DNA of 64,000 bases from Mesorhizobium sp. M2A.F.Ca.ET.046.03.2.1 (GCF_003952425.1 NZ_CP034449.1:4576001-4640000), one strand, 5' to 3'. Shown: positions 1 to 9,371, numbered from the stretch's first letter. Notes: generated by a model from the sequence alone, not told the origin. Program-made: numbers and translations.

Positions 1-1157
1 CGCTCTCCGCCTTCGAGAACGGGGGCGAGCGCCTATTCGATCTCGGCGGCTTTGCTGATCTTACCGATGAAGACTATTCAACCTTCGCGCCGCGTCTTTG
101 GCCCACGTCGGATCGAGGCGAGCACCAGACGAGATTGTTTGGCGACGGTCGTTTTCCGACGCCCGACGGCCGCGCGCGCTTCGTGGCGGTGCGGCAGGAG
201 GCAACGGCCTTCAGCGTCGATGCCGACTATCCACTTGCCCTGAACACCGGCCGGCTGCGCGATCAGTGGCACACCATGACGCGCACCGGGAATGTGCCGC
301 GTTTGATGGCTAACGTGCCGGAGCCGGCGGTCGATCTTCATCCGGCCGATGCGGCCGCGCGACACCTAAAGGATGGCGACCTCGCCCAGCTTTCAACCCG
401 CTTCGGCTTCGTTCGGGCGAGAGTACGCGTGGCCGACTCGCAGCGGCGTGGCCATGCTTTCCTGCCCATGCACTGGAGCGGACAGTTCGCGGCCAGGGCC
501 GCGGCCGGTCTGCTGTCCTCGCCGGTCACCGATCCGCATTCCGGCCAACCGGAGCTCAAGCATGTTCCAGTCAGGATCGTGCGGGAAGAGACCGGCTGGG
601 CCGGCGTGCTCATCACACGCCGTGATCTGCGGCCGACAGGTTTCGTCCACTGGAGCCGGCATGCGGTCGATGGCGGCTGGGTCTATGAACTGACTGGAAC
701 CGAGCCGCCGGACCAGGGGATCCTCCTGGCGCGCAAGCTGCTGGGCGTCAAACGGCGGGACCAGTTGCTCGAATACACCGATCGCCGCGGGCTCGCCTAT
801 CGCGCGGCGGCCATCGACGATGGCGGCGCCATGGCCGAGGCCTTGCTGGTCGCCGCTCCAGACCAACTGCCGGCGCGCGACTGGCTGGTGTCCCTGCTCG
901 CCACGCGCCAGAAGCTGTCGACGGCCGACCGCCACGCGCTTCTATCCGGCCGCTCGCCCGTGCCCATGCCGCCTATTGGGCGGGTCGTGTGCGCATGCTT
1001 CCATGTCGGCGCCAACCAAATCGCGTCGGCGGTTGCTTCGGGATGCGACAGCCTTGAGGCCATCGGCGAGACGTTGCGCGCGGGCACCAATTGCGGCTCC
1101 TGCCGCTCCGAGATACGTGCGATCATCGGCGCCCGCCAGGTGCAGGCGGCGGAGTGA
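1..1157 (+). CDS. nasA: Assimilatory nitrate reductase catalytic subunit, 3' part
   Basis: This is the C-terminal part of a molybdopterin oxidoreductase; the open frame runs in from the left edge (first full codon at position 3), so the N-terminal [4Fe-4S] and most Mo-cofactor domains are outside the window. Visible are the molydopterin dinucleotide-binding domain (ALNTGRLRDQWHTMTRTG, then HSGQPELKH) and, at the very C-terminus, a BFD-type [2Fe-2S] domain with four cysteines (CACF ... CGSC). That fused BFD domain is typical of cytoplasmic NasA-type assimilatory enzymes rather than periplasmic Nap. It reduces nitrate to nitrite. The gene stops 15 bases before a palindromic repeat. Confidence 0.9.
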   Translation, partial: LSAFENGGERLFDLGGFADLTDEDYSTFAPRLWPTSDRGEHQTRLFGDGRFPTPDGRARFVAVRQEATAFSVDADYPLALNTGRLRDQWHTMTRTGNVPRLMANVPEPAVDLHPADAAARHLKDGDLAQLSTRFGFVRARVRVADSQRRGHAFLPMHWSGQFAARAAAGLLSSPVTDPHSGQPELKHVPVRIVREETGWAGVLITRRDLRPTGFVHWSRHAVDGGWVYELTGTEPPDQGILLARKLLGVKRRDQLLEYTDRRGLAYRAAAIDDGGAMAEALLVAAPDQLPARDWLVSLLATRQKLSTADRHALLSGRSPVPMPPIGRVVCACFHVGANQIASAVASGCDSLEAIGETLRAGTNCGSCRSEIRAIIGARQVQAAE

Positions 1158-1171
1158 GCCGTGCGCCGGCT

Positions 1172-1274
1172 AAACCATTTCACCGTTTTACCGAAACGGT
1201 GAAATGGTTTATCTTCTTATTTTTACGCAACTCCGGACGGAAAACCGCTCACACTTTTCCTGGATTTGCTCTAG
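1172..1274 (+). repeat. Intergenic palindromic element, family A, copy 1
   Basis: An element of about 100 bp. A 17-bp perfect inverted repeat at its left end (AAACCATTTCACCGTTT, 5-base loop, and its complement) is followed by a conserved tail reading roughly ACGCAACTCCGGACGGAAAA, then CGCTCACACTTTTCCTGG and a terminal GCTCTAG. Copies of the same layout lie at 4795, 9420, 15408 (inverted) and 53591. Its terminal CTAG supplies the TAG stop codon of the convergent permease gene that ends at 1271. Confidence 0.85.
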
Positions 1275-2257
1275 CGGTCCTCGACGATGCGCAGATAGGC
1301 CGCCGTCACGAATAGCACGATGAAGCCGAACAGGATGCGGCGGCCGCCTTCGGGCATCTGCAGGATGGTGAGCAGCGTCGTCAGCACGGTCAGGATCAGC
1401 GCGCCGATGATGGTGCCGGTATAGCCGCCGCGGCCGCCGAAGATCGAGGTGCCGCCGATGACGGCCGCGGCCACCGAAGGCAGCACCAGCGGTTCGGCGA
1501 GCGACAGCGAAGGCGCCTTGATCAGGCCGATATAGAGCAGGCCGGTGATGCCGGCGAGCAGGCTGGAGAGGATGTAGAGCGCGGTGATCACCTGCCAGTA
1601 GCGGACGCCGGACAGGCGCGCGGCGCGCTCATTGTCGCCGACGGCATAGAGCAGGCGGCCGAAGCCGGTACGGTTCAGCATGAAGACGATCAGCACGGCC
1701 ACCGGCACGAACAGGAGAAGCGCATTGGGAAAACCGTAGGTGAGGCCGGTGCCCAGCCAGTTGAGGAAATCCGGGATTTTCGCGCCCGACGCGATCACGG
1801 TGCGCTGGTAGACCTGCAGGAAGCCGGTGCCGATCAGGCTGGTGCCGAGCGTCATGATCAGCGGATGCACCCGGAACACGCCGACGCCGATGCCGTTGAC
1901 GAGGCCGATCAGCACGGCGGGCAGCATGGCCAGCAGGAAAGCCACAGCCGGATCCTGGTTGACGATCTGGGTGGCCATGATGAAGGCGCTCATCGTCGCC
2001 ACCGTGCCGACGGAAAGGTCGATGCCGCCGGTCAGCATGGTCATGCTCTGGCAGCCGGCGAGGATCGCCAGCGGAATGGCGAACTTCGCCGTGTTGGCGA
2101 GCCAGCGCTCGTTGACGATGCCGGGGCGCAGGATCTGCAGGATCACCACGAGGATGATCAAGAGGATGATCAAAGGGATCAGCGGCCGGTCCGCCATGAA
2201 GCGCTTCAGGCGGCGGCCGAACGAGACGGGCCGGGGCATGGTCGCGATGTCGGTCAT
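1271..2257 (-). CDS. Sugar ABC transporter permease (RbsC type), second of two
   Basis: A 328-residue inner-membrane permease of the RbsC/BPD_transp_2 family, last gene of the 9351-1271 operon. About eight to ten hydrophobic segments are visible, with the family motifs GGIDLSVGTV near residue 90 and a GGTSIFGGRGG loop near residue 270. The chosen start is an ATG at 2257 that overlaps the stop of the upstream permease by four bases (ATGA), implying translational coupling. With its partner permease it would form the channel through which the ATPase at 3237-4781 drives sugar or polyol import. The substrate is not evident from sequence. Confidence 0.93.
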   Translation of the reverse strand: MTDIATMPRPVSFGRRLKRFMADRPLIPLIILLIILVVILQILRPGIVNERWLANTAKFAIPLAILAGCQSMTMLTGGIDLSVGTVATMSAFIMATQIVNQDPAVAFLLAMLPAVLIGLVNGIGVGVFRVHPLIMTLGTSLIGTGFLQVYQRTVIASGAKIPDFLNWLGTGLTYGFPNALLLFVPVAVLIVFMLNRTGFGRLLYAVGDNERAARLSGVRYWQVITALYILSSLLAGITGLLYIGLIKAPSLSLAEPLVLPSVAAAVIGGTSIFGGRGGYTGTIIGALILTVLTTLLTILQMPEGGRRILFGFIVLFVTAAYLRIVEDR

Positions 2258-3240
2258 GGCGTTGCTCCTGCCGGACGGCTTCGCATGGTGATGAAGGCGC
2301 CGAACATCACGACCGCGACCATGATCAAACCTTCGATGATGGCGGTGACGTTCGGATCGATGGCCAGAAGCGTCAGGTCGGTGCGCACCAGCCGCAGCAC
2401 GAAGACGGCGATGATCGGCCCGAGCAGGCCGCCCTTGCCGCCGCCGAGCGCGACGCCGCCCAGCACCACCGCGGCGACGCTGGCGAGCAGATAAGGCCCG
2501 GGTATCGGCGCGCCGATGCCGGTGCTGATGGTGAGCGACAGGCCGCCGAGCGCCGCAAACAGACCGGAGAGCGCATAGGCGATGATCCTGGTGCTGGCCA
2601 CCGGCACGCCGCTGCGGAAGGCGGCAAGCTCGTTGCTGCCGATGGCGTAGATGGATAGGCCGAGGCGTGAGCGCCTGAGCGGAATCCACACGATGCAGAG
2701 GCAGACGACGAGCAGCACCAGCGCCTTCGGCACCCAGGCGTCGGCCCAATCCGGCAGGCCGGGGACCGGCACCGTGCCGATGACGCTGGCCTTCAGCCAT
2801 TCGGCGGCCGCGCCTCCCGGAGCGCCGAGCACGAGGAGCGCCGCGCCCTGCAGCACGAACAGCATGGCAAGCGTGACGACGATGTCGGGCACGCGGGTCA
2901 CGACGATGAGGATACCGTTCAGCGCGCCGAGCACCAGCCCCATGGCCAGCACGAAGGGCACGACGAAGAGCGCATATTCCTCGCTGGCGCCGTTCATCAT
3001 CGAGGCTGCGGTCACGCTCGTCAGCGCCATCATAGCGGCGACCGAAAGGTCAATGCCGCCGGCGATGACGACGACGGTCTGAGCGGCGACGGCGAAGGCG
3101 TAAGGCAGAACCGCCCGCGCCAGCGAGCCGAAGTCGCCGCTGCCATAGCCGGGCTGGATCAGCTTGGTGACGACGAAGAGGAAGATCAGCAGGGCAAAGA
3201 GGCCGGCGACCCAGCCCTGGTTGCGGAGGAAGCGGCTCAT
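2254..3240 (-). CDS. Sugar ABC transporter permease (RbsC type), first of two
   Basis: A 328-residue polytopic membrane protein of the RbsC family. It carries the GGIDLSVAAM motif near residue 62 and GGVALGGGKGG near residue 265, both characteristic of class II carbohydrate ABC permeases. It begins with ATG at 3240, overlapping the stop of the ATPase gene by four bases, and its own stop overlaps the next permease in the same way. Two different permease genes suggest a heterodimeric channel rather than the RbsC homodimer. Confidence 0.93.
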   Translation of the reverse strand: MSRFLRNQGWVAGLFALLIFLFVVTKLIQPGYGSGDFGSLARAVLPYAFAVAAQTVVVIAGGIDLSVAAMMALTSVTAASMMNGASEEYALFVVPFVLAMGLVLGALNGILIVVTRVPDIVVTLAMLFVLQGAALLVLGAPGGAAAEWLKASVIGTVPVPGLPDWADAWVPKALVLLVVCLCIVWIPLRRSRLGLSIYAIGSNELAAFRSGVPVASTRIIAYALSGLFAALGGLSLTISTGIGAPIPGPYLLASVAAVVLGGVALGGGKGGLLGPIIAVFVLRLVRTDLTLLAIDPNVTAIIEGLIMVAVVMFGAFITMRSRPAGATP

Positions 3241-4781
3241 GGCGCGACCTCCGCATCGGAAGCGGGTTTGACCTCGGCAAGGATGCCGACATCGGCCCTA
3301 GCGCCGCGCGGCAGGCCGTAAGCTGCGCGCATCAATGCCGCTTCATCGGCCTCTTCCACCGGGAAGGTGTCGACGACACGGCCGCCGAAGATGACGATGA
3401 CACGGTCGCAGACGCGCTGCACCTCCTCCATCTCGGAGGTGTAGAACAATACCGACTTGCCTTGGCCAGCGAGCTCGCGCAGCAGCTTGTAGATTTCCTG
3501 CTTGGTGCCGACATCGATGCCGCGGGTCGGGTCGAAGCAGAGGATGGTGCGGGCGTTGGCAGCGATCCAGCGGGCGATGGTCACCTTCTGCTGGTTGCCG
3601 CCGGAAAGGCGCTGCACCTCGCCCTGGGCGCGGGTGTCGATCTGCAGCCTGCCGATGGCGCCGGAAACCACAAACTCCTCGCGCCGCATGCGGATCGGCC
3701 CCCATTTGCGCAGCCCGGCGCTGAAGGGCAGCGCGATGTTCTCGCGCACCGAACGCTGCAAGGCCAAGGCCTCGGTGCGGTCGCCGGGCACATAGGCGAT
3801 GCCGGCCTGGATGGCGTCGCTCGGATGCGAGAATTTCACCGGCGCGCCGTCGACGTCGATCGTGCCGCCGGTCGGGCGGATCGAGCCGGCAAGCGCTGCG
3901 AAGAGCTCGTCCTGGCCCTGGCCCTCGAGCGCGAAGACGCCGACGACCTCGCCATTGGCGAGATCGAAGGAGACGTCGTTGAGCTTGGTGCCGAGCTGCA
4001 GGTTGCGGACGGACAGGCGCGGACGGCCGCCGGCCGCAACCGCCACATCATTCGCCGCTCGCGCGGCGACGCGCGTCTTCTCGATGCGGGTGCCGAGCAT
4101 CATCTCGACTATTCCTTCCTCGACGCCCGGCTCGATGTCGACGACGCCGACGGTGGAGCCGTCGCGCAGCACGGTGGCGCGGTCGCAGAGCGCGGAGATC
4201 TCGACGAAACGGTGCGAGATGAAGATGACCGAGCGGCCGGCGTCACCCTGGCGGCGCACGACTTCCAGCACTTTCTCGGCGAGGTTCGCCGGCAGCGCCG
4301 CGGTCATCTCGTCGAGCAGCAGCACGTCGGGCTCGACGGCCAGAGCGCGCGCCAGGTCGAGCACGCGCAGGATGGCCAGAGGGATATGGCGGGCCGTCTC
4401 GCGGATGTCGAGGTCGGGAATGCCGAGCTCGCGCACCCATGCGCGGAAGGGCTCGACCGGCGTGCCGGTGAGCCTGAGATTGGAGAGGACGTCGAGATCC
4501 GGAATCAGCGACGGTTCCTGATAGACCGGCAGCAGCCCGGCGCGGCGGGCGGCCGCGGGGGAGCGGACATCGAGCTGCTGGCCGCGGATCAGGATGCGCC
4601 CTGCATCCGCCTTTATCGCCCCGGTCAGGATCTTCACCAGCGTCGACTTGCCGGCGCCGTTGGCGCCCATCAGCGCGTGGACCTCACCCGGCAGCACGGA
4701 CAGCGAAGCGTTGCGTAGCGCGGCAACCGCGCCGTAATTCTTAGCCACGCCGGTGGCGTCGAGGAGAGGGCTGGTGGTCAA
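3237..4781 (-). CDS. Sugar ABC transporter ATP-binding protein (RbsA type)
   Basis: A 514-residue protein with two fused nucleotide-binding domains, as in RbsA/MglA. The first half has an intact Walker A (GANGAGKST, near residue 40) and Walker B (VLLLDE) but no recognisable LSGGQ signature. The second half has a degenerate Walker A region (ALEGQGQDEL) but a full signature LSGGNQQKVTIARW and FDPTRGID. This complementary arrangement is usual for the family, which leaves one competent composite site. The best start is TTG at 4781, since no in-frame ATG lies near it and the reading frame aligns with the family from MTTSPLLDATG. A repeat element separates it from the binding-protein gene upstream. 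Confidence 0.92.
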   Translation of the reverse strand: MTTSPLLDATGVAKNYGAVAALRNASLSVLPGEVHALMGANGAGKSTLVKILTGAIKADAGRILIRGQQLDVRSPAAARRAGLLPVYQEPSLIPDLDVLSNLRLTGTPVEPFRAWVRELGIPDLDIRETARHIPLAILRVLDLARALAVEPDVLLLDEMTAALPANLAEKVLEVVRRQGDAGRSVIFISHRFVEISALCDRATVLRDGSTVGVVDIEPGVEEGIVEMMLGTRIEKTRVAARAANDVAVAAGGRPRLSVRNLQLGTKLNDVSFDLANGEVVGVFALEGQGQDELFAALAGSIRPTGGTIDVDGAPVKFSHPSDAIQAGIAYVPGDRTEALALQRSVRENIALPFSAGLRKWGPIRMRREEFVVSGAIGRLQIDTRAQGEVQRLSGGNQQKVTIARWIAANARTILCFDPTRGIDVGTKQEIYKLLRELAGQGKSVLFYTSEMEEVQRVCDRVIVIFGGRVVDTFPVEEADEAALMRAAYGLPRGARADVGILAEVKPASDAEVAP

Positions 4782-4794
4782 AGCGTTCTCGATC

Positions 4795-4895
4795 TGGAGC
4801 GTTTCACCGTTTCAAGGAAACGGCGAACCGCTCTATCCTTTTGTTTTTACGCAATTCCGGACGGAAAACCGCTCACACTTTTCCTGGAATTGCTC
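4795..4895 (+). repeat. Intergenic palindromic element, family A, copy 2
   Basis: This copy has an imperfect inverted repeat (GAGCGTTTCACCGTTTC against GAAACGGCGAACCGCTC) followed by the conserved tail ACGCAATTCCGGACGGAAAA and TTTTCCTGGAATTGCTC. It sits inside the operon, between the binding-protein gene (stop at 4982) and the ATPase gene (start at 4781), so a transcript running through would fold here. That could lower transporter ATPase expression relative to the binding protein. Confidence 0.82.
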
Positions 4896-4981
4896 GAAGG
4901 CTCAAACTATGCGTGCCAGATCAAATGGCAAGGACGCCAGACCTTGGTCCGGCGCCCTGCGCTTGCGTTCGGATCAGGCCC

Positions 4982-6016
4982 TTACTCGCCCGGGCCCTTG
5001 CAGGCCACGATCTGGTCCTTGGTGTAGGTCGTCCAGTCCGGGATGGAGATCGAGACCGGCCATTCGGGGCTGAGCGAGGGGTCGACGACGCTCTTCAGCT
5101 TGGCCTTGCCTTCCTCGGTGGCGTTCTCCCAGAGCTGCGGCTCGACCAGGACGGTCTGCTGCGCCGGCTTCTTGCCGTCGAGGATCTGCAGCGCGAGCGT
5201 CACGCCCGCGCCGCCGATCGAGCCGGGATTGGTGACGGCCGCGCCGACCAGGTCCTTGACCGAGCTCAACTGGCCGACGAAGCCGGCATTGTCGGCGCCC
5301 ACGACCGGCACCATCGGCGCCTGCTGCTCGACCAGCGCGTCGACGATTACGTTGTCGATGCCGGAGGTCCAGATGCCGTTGATCGGCGTGCCGGTGGCGA
5401 GGAAGGACAGGATCTGCTGCTTGGCCTGGTCCTGCTGCCAGCCGGTGAAGACTTCCTGCGCGACCTTCACATCGGGGAATTCGGCGAGCGCCTTCTTGAA
5501 ACCTTTGTCGCGGTCAGAGTCGGCCGAAGCGCCGGCGGCGCCGCGCATATAGAACACCTCGCCCTTGCCGCCCATCTGCTGGAACAGCCACTTGGCGCCG
5601 AGATAGGCATACTGTTCCTGGTTGTTGGAGATGATGTAGGCGGACGGTTCGGTCACCGCCTGGTCGACAGCGACGACGACGATGCCGGCCTTGGTGGCTT
5701 CCTCGAGGCCTGCCTTGATGCCGGCCGGATCGGCCGGGTTGACGACAATGGCGTCGACCTTGGCGCTGATCAGGTTGCGGATGTCCTCGAGCTGGCCGGC
5801 GGCGTCGGTGTTGCGGTGAGCGATGTTGAGCTTCGCCACTTCACCGGAAGCGAGCGCCTGCGCCTTCATCGCGCAGATCATCTCCTCGCGCCAGCCATTG
5901 CCCTGCACTGTGTTGGAAATGCCGATCGTGTATTTGCCGGCGGCGGCCGAGGCGCCTACCGAGGCGAGCAAGGCGGCGCCGGCAAGTAGCGAGGCCACGG
6001 TCAGATGTCTTTTCAT
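4982..6016 (-). CDS. Sugar ABC transporter substrate-binding protein (RbsB type)
   Basis: A 344-residue periplasmic binding protein of the Peripla_BP_4 family. The N-terminus is a signal peptide (MKRHLTVASLLAGAALLASV, cleavage near ASAAAGK). The mature part opens with KYTIGISNTVQGNGWREEM and shows the family segments DAIVVNPADPAG, VAVDQAV and GADNAGFVGQ. The ATG at 6016 is preceded by GGAGGAG at good spacing, and the hydrophobic signal begins there, so a start further upstream is not needed. It captures the sugar or polyol for the permeases and ATPase downstream. Confidence 0.93.
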   Translation of the reverse strand: MKRHLTVASLLAGAALLASVGASAAAGKYTIGISNTVQGNGWREEMICAMKAQALASGEVAKLNIAHRNTDAAGQLEDIRNLISAKVDAIVVNPADPAGIKAGLEEATKAGIVVVAVDQAVTEPSAYIISNNQEQYAYLGAKWLFQQMGGKGEVFYMRGAAGASADSDRDKGFKKALAEFPDVKVAQEVFTGWQQDQAKQQILSFLATGTPINGIWTSGIDNVIVDALVEQQAPMVPVVGADNAGFVGQLSSVKDLVGAAVTNPGSIGGAGVTLALQILDGKKPAQQTVLVEPQLWENATEEGKAKLKSVVDPSLSPEWPVSISIPDWTTYTKDQIVACKGPGE

Positions 6017-6074
6017 GTCAGTACTCCTCCACATTGATCTTTTCAGTTCAGTCGATTGTTCAGCTCAGTTCCAG

Positions 6075-6095
6075 GGCGCCGACATGGTCGGCGCC
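6075..6095. promoter_or_regulatory. Short perfect hairpin between isomerase and binding-protein genes
   Basis: A perfect 9-bp inverted repeat (GGCGCCGAC, 3-base loop, GTCGGCGCC) lies between the TIM-barrel gene (stop 6106) and the binding-protein gene (start 6016), both on the minus strand. On the transcribed strand it is not followed by a U-run, so it is more likely an RNA processing or stabilising stem than a terminator. Confidence 0.5.
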
Positions 6096-6105
6096 AAGCT
6101 TTTCG

Positions 6106-7017
6106 TCATTTGACGAAGGGGTGCAGCACGTCGCGGGCAAGCAGGAAGCCGCGCTTGACCTTTTCATCCGTCCCCTCGAAGCGCCGGTCCTCATGCTCGA
6201 TGATGACCGGGCCGTCATATCCGGCCCGGTAGAGGCCCGAAAAAATCCTGCTCCAGTCGATGTCCCCAAGCCCCGGCATGCGCGGCACCTGCCAGCCTAT
6301 GCCAGCCGAGAGGATTCCGCGCTCGTACAAACCATCATGATCAATCATCAGGTCCTTGGCATGCACGTGCAGCATGTTCTTGCCGAACTCGCGGATGAAG
6401 CGCTCCTTGTCGATCATCTGCCAGACGAGATGCGAGGGGTCGAAATTCATGCCGACTTCGCCGCCCCAGGCTTCGAGGATGCGGCGCCAGACGTAAGGCG
6501 AGTAGGCGATGTTGTGCCCGCCCGGCCATTCGTCATAGCTGAAGATCATCGGGCAATTCTCGAAAGCGAGTTTCACACCGTGTTCGCGGGCGTGGGCGAT
6601 GATCGCCGGCCAGACCTTTTGCGCGTCCTCCCAATTGGCGTCGACAGTCTTCGAGGCGTCGCCGCCGCAGAAGGTGTTGACCAGCGAGACCCCCATGCGG
6701 CTCGCCAGCACGATCACCTTCTTCAGGTGACCGATCACCGCCTCGCGATGCGCCCGGTCGGGATGGAGCGGGTTGGGATAGAAGCCGAGGCCCGAGATGG
6801 CCAGGCCCTTGCCGGCAAGCCCGGCGGCAATATCCTTGGCTTCAGCGGCCGAGATGTCCACATCGATATGGCTGGTGCCGGCATAGCGGCGGCTGGCCCC
6901 GGAAGTCTTCGGCCAGCAGGCGATTTCCAGCGCCTCGAAACCGGCCGAACGCGCCCAATCGGCGACGTCGCCGAGAGCAGTATCCGGAAATGGTGCCGTG
7001 AGCAGTCCAAGTTTCAT
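6106..7017 (-). CDS. Sugar phosphate isomerase/epimerase, xylose-isomerase-like TIM barrel
   Basis: A 303-residue cytoplasmic enzyme of the AP endonuclease 2 / xylose-isomerase-like TIM-barrel family (IolE/IolI/tagatose-3-epimerase group). Metal-site residues are placed as expected: E in KLAFENCPM, D and H in NFDPSHLVWQ, H in HVHAKD and the closing E in VIIEHED. The ATG at 7017 has GGGAGG upstream. It sits between a mannitol-dehydrogenase-family gene and a sugar-binding protein, so it probably interconverts a keto sugar produced by oxidation of the imported substrate. Confidence 0.88.
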   Translation of the reverse strand: MKLGLLTAPFPDTALGDVADWARSAGFEALEIACWPKTSGASRRYAGTSHIDVDISAAEAKDIAAGLAGKGLAISGLGFYPNPLHPDRAHREAVIGHLKKVIVLASRMGVSLVNTFCGGDASKTVDANWEDAQKVWPAIIAHAREHGVKLAFENCPMIFSYDEWPGGHNIAYSPYVWRRILEAWGGEVGMNFDPSHLVWQMIDKERFIREFGKNMLHVHAKDLMIDHDGLYERGILSAGIGWQVPRMPGLGDIDWSRIFSGLYRAGYDGPVIIEHEDRRFEGTDEKVKRGFLLARDVLHPFVK

Positions 7018-7036
7018 GATGCCTCCCAATACCAAA

Positions 7037-8572
7037 CTATGCAGATCGAGCCGGCTGGTTCAATGGCGCCTCTGTTGGCCCAGAGCAGACTTGTCTGACG
7101 AAGCCCATCGGATCGTTCGAGAGCAGGCCGTCGAGGCCGGCGACGACATGCGCGCGGAAAGTCGCGTTGGCGGCCAAGGACGGGTCGAAGATAGCGTCGA
7201 TTGCCAAGATCGCGTCGGCGAGCAGTTTGCTGTCCGAACCAACGCGGTCGGCGATCGCCGCGATCCTGCCGGCGAAGGGGTCGGACACCTGCCAGGCGCG
7301 GCCGAAGCGCGCCGATGCCTTGATCAGATAGGCCATCCAGCCTGCCACGGGAACCGAAAGAAGCTCGATGCTCCCACCCTTCACCAGGCGGTCGCGGATC
7401 GGGTTGAGCAGGCGCTGCACGATCTTCTGCGAGCCGTCGGTGGCGATCTGGTGATTGCGGTGGCGAATCGCCGAGTTGGTGAGGCGCGACAGGCTCTGCT
7501 CGACATAGGCCGCCGGCGCAATGCCGGGGACCGGCATCAGCGTCGGCAGTGTTTCCTCGGTCAGCATGCGGCGGACGAAGCCTGCCAGAAGCGGGTTGGC
7601 TATCGCCTCGAACGTATGTTCGAAACCGCCCAAAACCCCGAGATAGCTGAGCGTCGTCTGGGCGCCGTTCAGCACCCGCATCTTGAGATGCTCGAACGGC
7701 GTGACATCGTCGACGAAGGCCGCGCCGACAAGGTCCCAGCGCGGCACGCGTCCGGCGAAGCGGTTCTCGATCACCCATTGGCGGAAACGCTCGCCGACCA
7801 CGAGGGCGCTGTCATGGTAGCCATAGCGCTGCTCGACCGTATCGATATCGGCCGCGGTCGTCGCCGGCGCGATGCGGTCGACCATGGCCGAAGGGAAGGC
7901 GACATTGGCTTCGATCCAGTCCGCCAGCTTGCCGCCGCGCCGCTCTGCGAACGCACGCACGACATTGCCAAGAATGGTGCCGTTGGTGGGGATGTTGTCG
8001 CAGGACAGCAGCGTCACCGGGCGGCCATGCGTGGCTATGCGCAGTTCCAGCGCCTGTGCCAGGATGCCGGGCACGCTGCGTGGCGTTTCCGGATTGGCGA
8101 GATCGTGGACAATATCGGGATGGTCAAGGTCGAGCGCGCCGCTCGACGGGATGTGGCAATAGCCTTTCTCGGTCACCGTCATGGTGACCATCTCGATCTC
8201 GGGCGAGGCGAGCACCTCCAGCGCCGGCGCGGCACTCTCCTGGCTGTCGACGACGCGCACGATGCTGCCGATGATACGCGCCTCGACTTCGTCGTTCTGG
8301 CGGAGGAGCCGCGTGTAAAGGCCGCCTTGCCGGCCGAGCGTATCGGCAAGCAAGGGAGGGCGGACGTTGATGCCGATCAGTCCCCAGCGGTCGAAATCCT
8401 TCGCCAGCAGGTCGTCGGTGTATTCGGCCTGATGGCAGCGGTGGAAGGCGCCGACGCCGATATGGGCGATGCCGGGCCTCAACGCCCTGCGATCGTAAGC
8501 CGGCTTGCGGCCTTCGGATGGCAAGCGGCCGAGCAGGGCAGGGCTGAGGCTTTCGGGCGATGACGCGCTCAC
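7037..8572 (-). CDS. Mannitol dehydrogenase / fructuronate reductase family oxidoreductase
   Basis: A 511-residue NAD-dependent polyol or uronate dehydrogenase of the long-chain MtlD/UxuB family. It shows the N-terminal IAHIGVGAFHRCHQ Rossmann motif, SCDNIPTNGTI, and the catalytic-domain segment KMRVLNGAQTTLSYLG with the conserved lysine. I prefer the GTG start at 8572: it overlaps the SDR stop by four bases (GTGA) and has GGAG seven bases upstream. An ATG at 8593 would add seven residues. Together with the SDR it probably oxidises the imported polyol to a keto sugar; the exact substrate (mannitol, arabitol, fructuronate) cannot be told. Confidence 0.88.
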   Translation of the reverse strand: MSASSPESLSPALLGRLPSEGRKPAYDRRALRPGIAHIGVGAFHRCHQAEYTDDLLAKDFDRWGLIGINVRPPLLADTLGRQGGLYTRLLRQNDEVEARIIGSIVRVVDSQESAAPALEVLASPEIEMVTMTVTEKGYCHIPSSGALDLDHPDIVHDLANPETPRSVPGILAQALELRIATHGRPVTLLSCDNIPTNGTILGNVVRAFAERRGGKLADWIEANVAFPSAMVDRIAPATTAADIDTVEQRYGYHDSALVVGERFRQWVIENRFAGRVPRWDLVGAAFVDDVTPFEHLKMRVLNGAQTTLSYLGVLGGFEHTFEAIANPLLAGFVRRMLTEETLPTLMPVPGIAPAAYVEQSLSRLTNSAIRHRNHQIATDGSQKIVQRLLNPIRDRLVKGGSIELLSVPVAGWMAYLIKASARFGRAWQVSDPFAGRIAAIADRVGSDSKLLADAILAIDAIFDPSLAANATFRAHVVAGLDGLLSNDPMGFVRQVCSGPTEAPLNQPARSA

Positions 8573-9351
8573 CGGTTGGCTCCGATCACCCATTGCTCTT
8601 GATCGACCAGCGTGCCGGTCATCGGACCGGCGGCGTCGGAGAGCAGGAAGACGGCAAGATTGGCTATGTCGGTCACGGAGAACAGCCGGCCGAAGGGCTG
8701 CGTCGCATTGGCGGCGTCGAGCCAGCCCGAACCCTGGCCGAGCGTGTCGGCCTGCATGATCCGTTCGGCCGGAGTGTCGGTCCAGCCGACATTGATGCCG
8801 TTGACGCGGATGCTGTCGAAGCGGTGGGCGTTGGCGGCGTTCTTGGTCAGCGTCGCCAGAGCGCCCTTGGTGGCGGAATAGACGGCAAGCTCCGGCGTGC
8901 CGCAATGCGCGTTGATCGACAGGATGTTGACGATAGCGCCGCCCTGTCCGCGCTTCTTCATGTCGGCGATCGCCGCCTGCATGAGGAAGAAGGGCGCGCG
9001 GGCGTTGACCGCAAACAGCGACGCCCAATCGTCGAACGTGGCGTCGGTGAAGGACGCGCGATCGGTGAGGCCGGCGGCGTTGACGAGACCGTCGATGCGG
9101 CCGAAGCGTTCAATGCAGGCCCCGGCCAACCGCGCCGGGGCTTCGGGATCGCCGAGATCGGCCGCAGCGAAGACGGCAGCAGCGCCCATGGCCGTGAGCT
9201 CGGCGGCGACAGCATCGCCGCGCTTCTGGTCCCGGCCGGTGATCAGCAGGCCGGCGGCGCCGGAGCGCGCAAGCGTCTCGGCGGTCGCGCGGCCGATGCC
9301 TTGCGTCGCGCCGGTGACCAGCACCACCTTGCCGTCGAGACGAACCTCCAT
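8569..9351 (-). CDS. Short-chain dehydrogenase/reductase
   Basis: A 260-residue classical SDR. The cofactor motif TGATQGIG is at residues 13-20, NAAG follows, and the catalytic YSATKGA lies near residue 155 after the ILSINA serine segment. The first basic residue context (TGRDQKR) suggests NAD(P)H use. The ATG at 9351 has a strong GGAGGAGG site. It is the first gene of the operon running to 1271 and is followed with a four-base overlap by the mannitol-dehydrogenase-family gene, so it likely acts on the same sugar or polyol. Confidence 0.9.
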   Translation of the reverse strand: MEVRLDGKVVLVTGATQGIGRATAETLARSGAAGLLITGRDQKRGDAVAAELTAMGAAAVFAAADLGDPEAPARLAGACIERFGRIDGLVNAAGLTDRASFTDATFDDWASLFAVNARAPFFLMQAAIADMKKRGQGGAIVNILSINAHCGTPELAVYSATKGALATLTKNAANAHRFDSIRVNGINVGWTDTPAERIMQADTLGQGSGWLDAANATQPFGRLFSVTDIANLAVFLLSDAAGPMTGTLVDQEQWVIGANR

Positions 9352-9371
9352 TCCTCCTCCCGGAACAAAGT

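Noticed and set aside
6075..6095. Rho-independent terminator for the TIM-barrel gene
   Set aside because: The stem is strong, but the minus strand has no U-run after it and the downstream gene is in the same operon.
6998..8563. A 521-codon plus-strand frame over the mannitol-dehydrogenase-family gene
   Set aside because: No recognisable domain; the minus strand encodes a conserved enzyme throughout.
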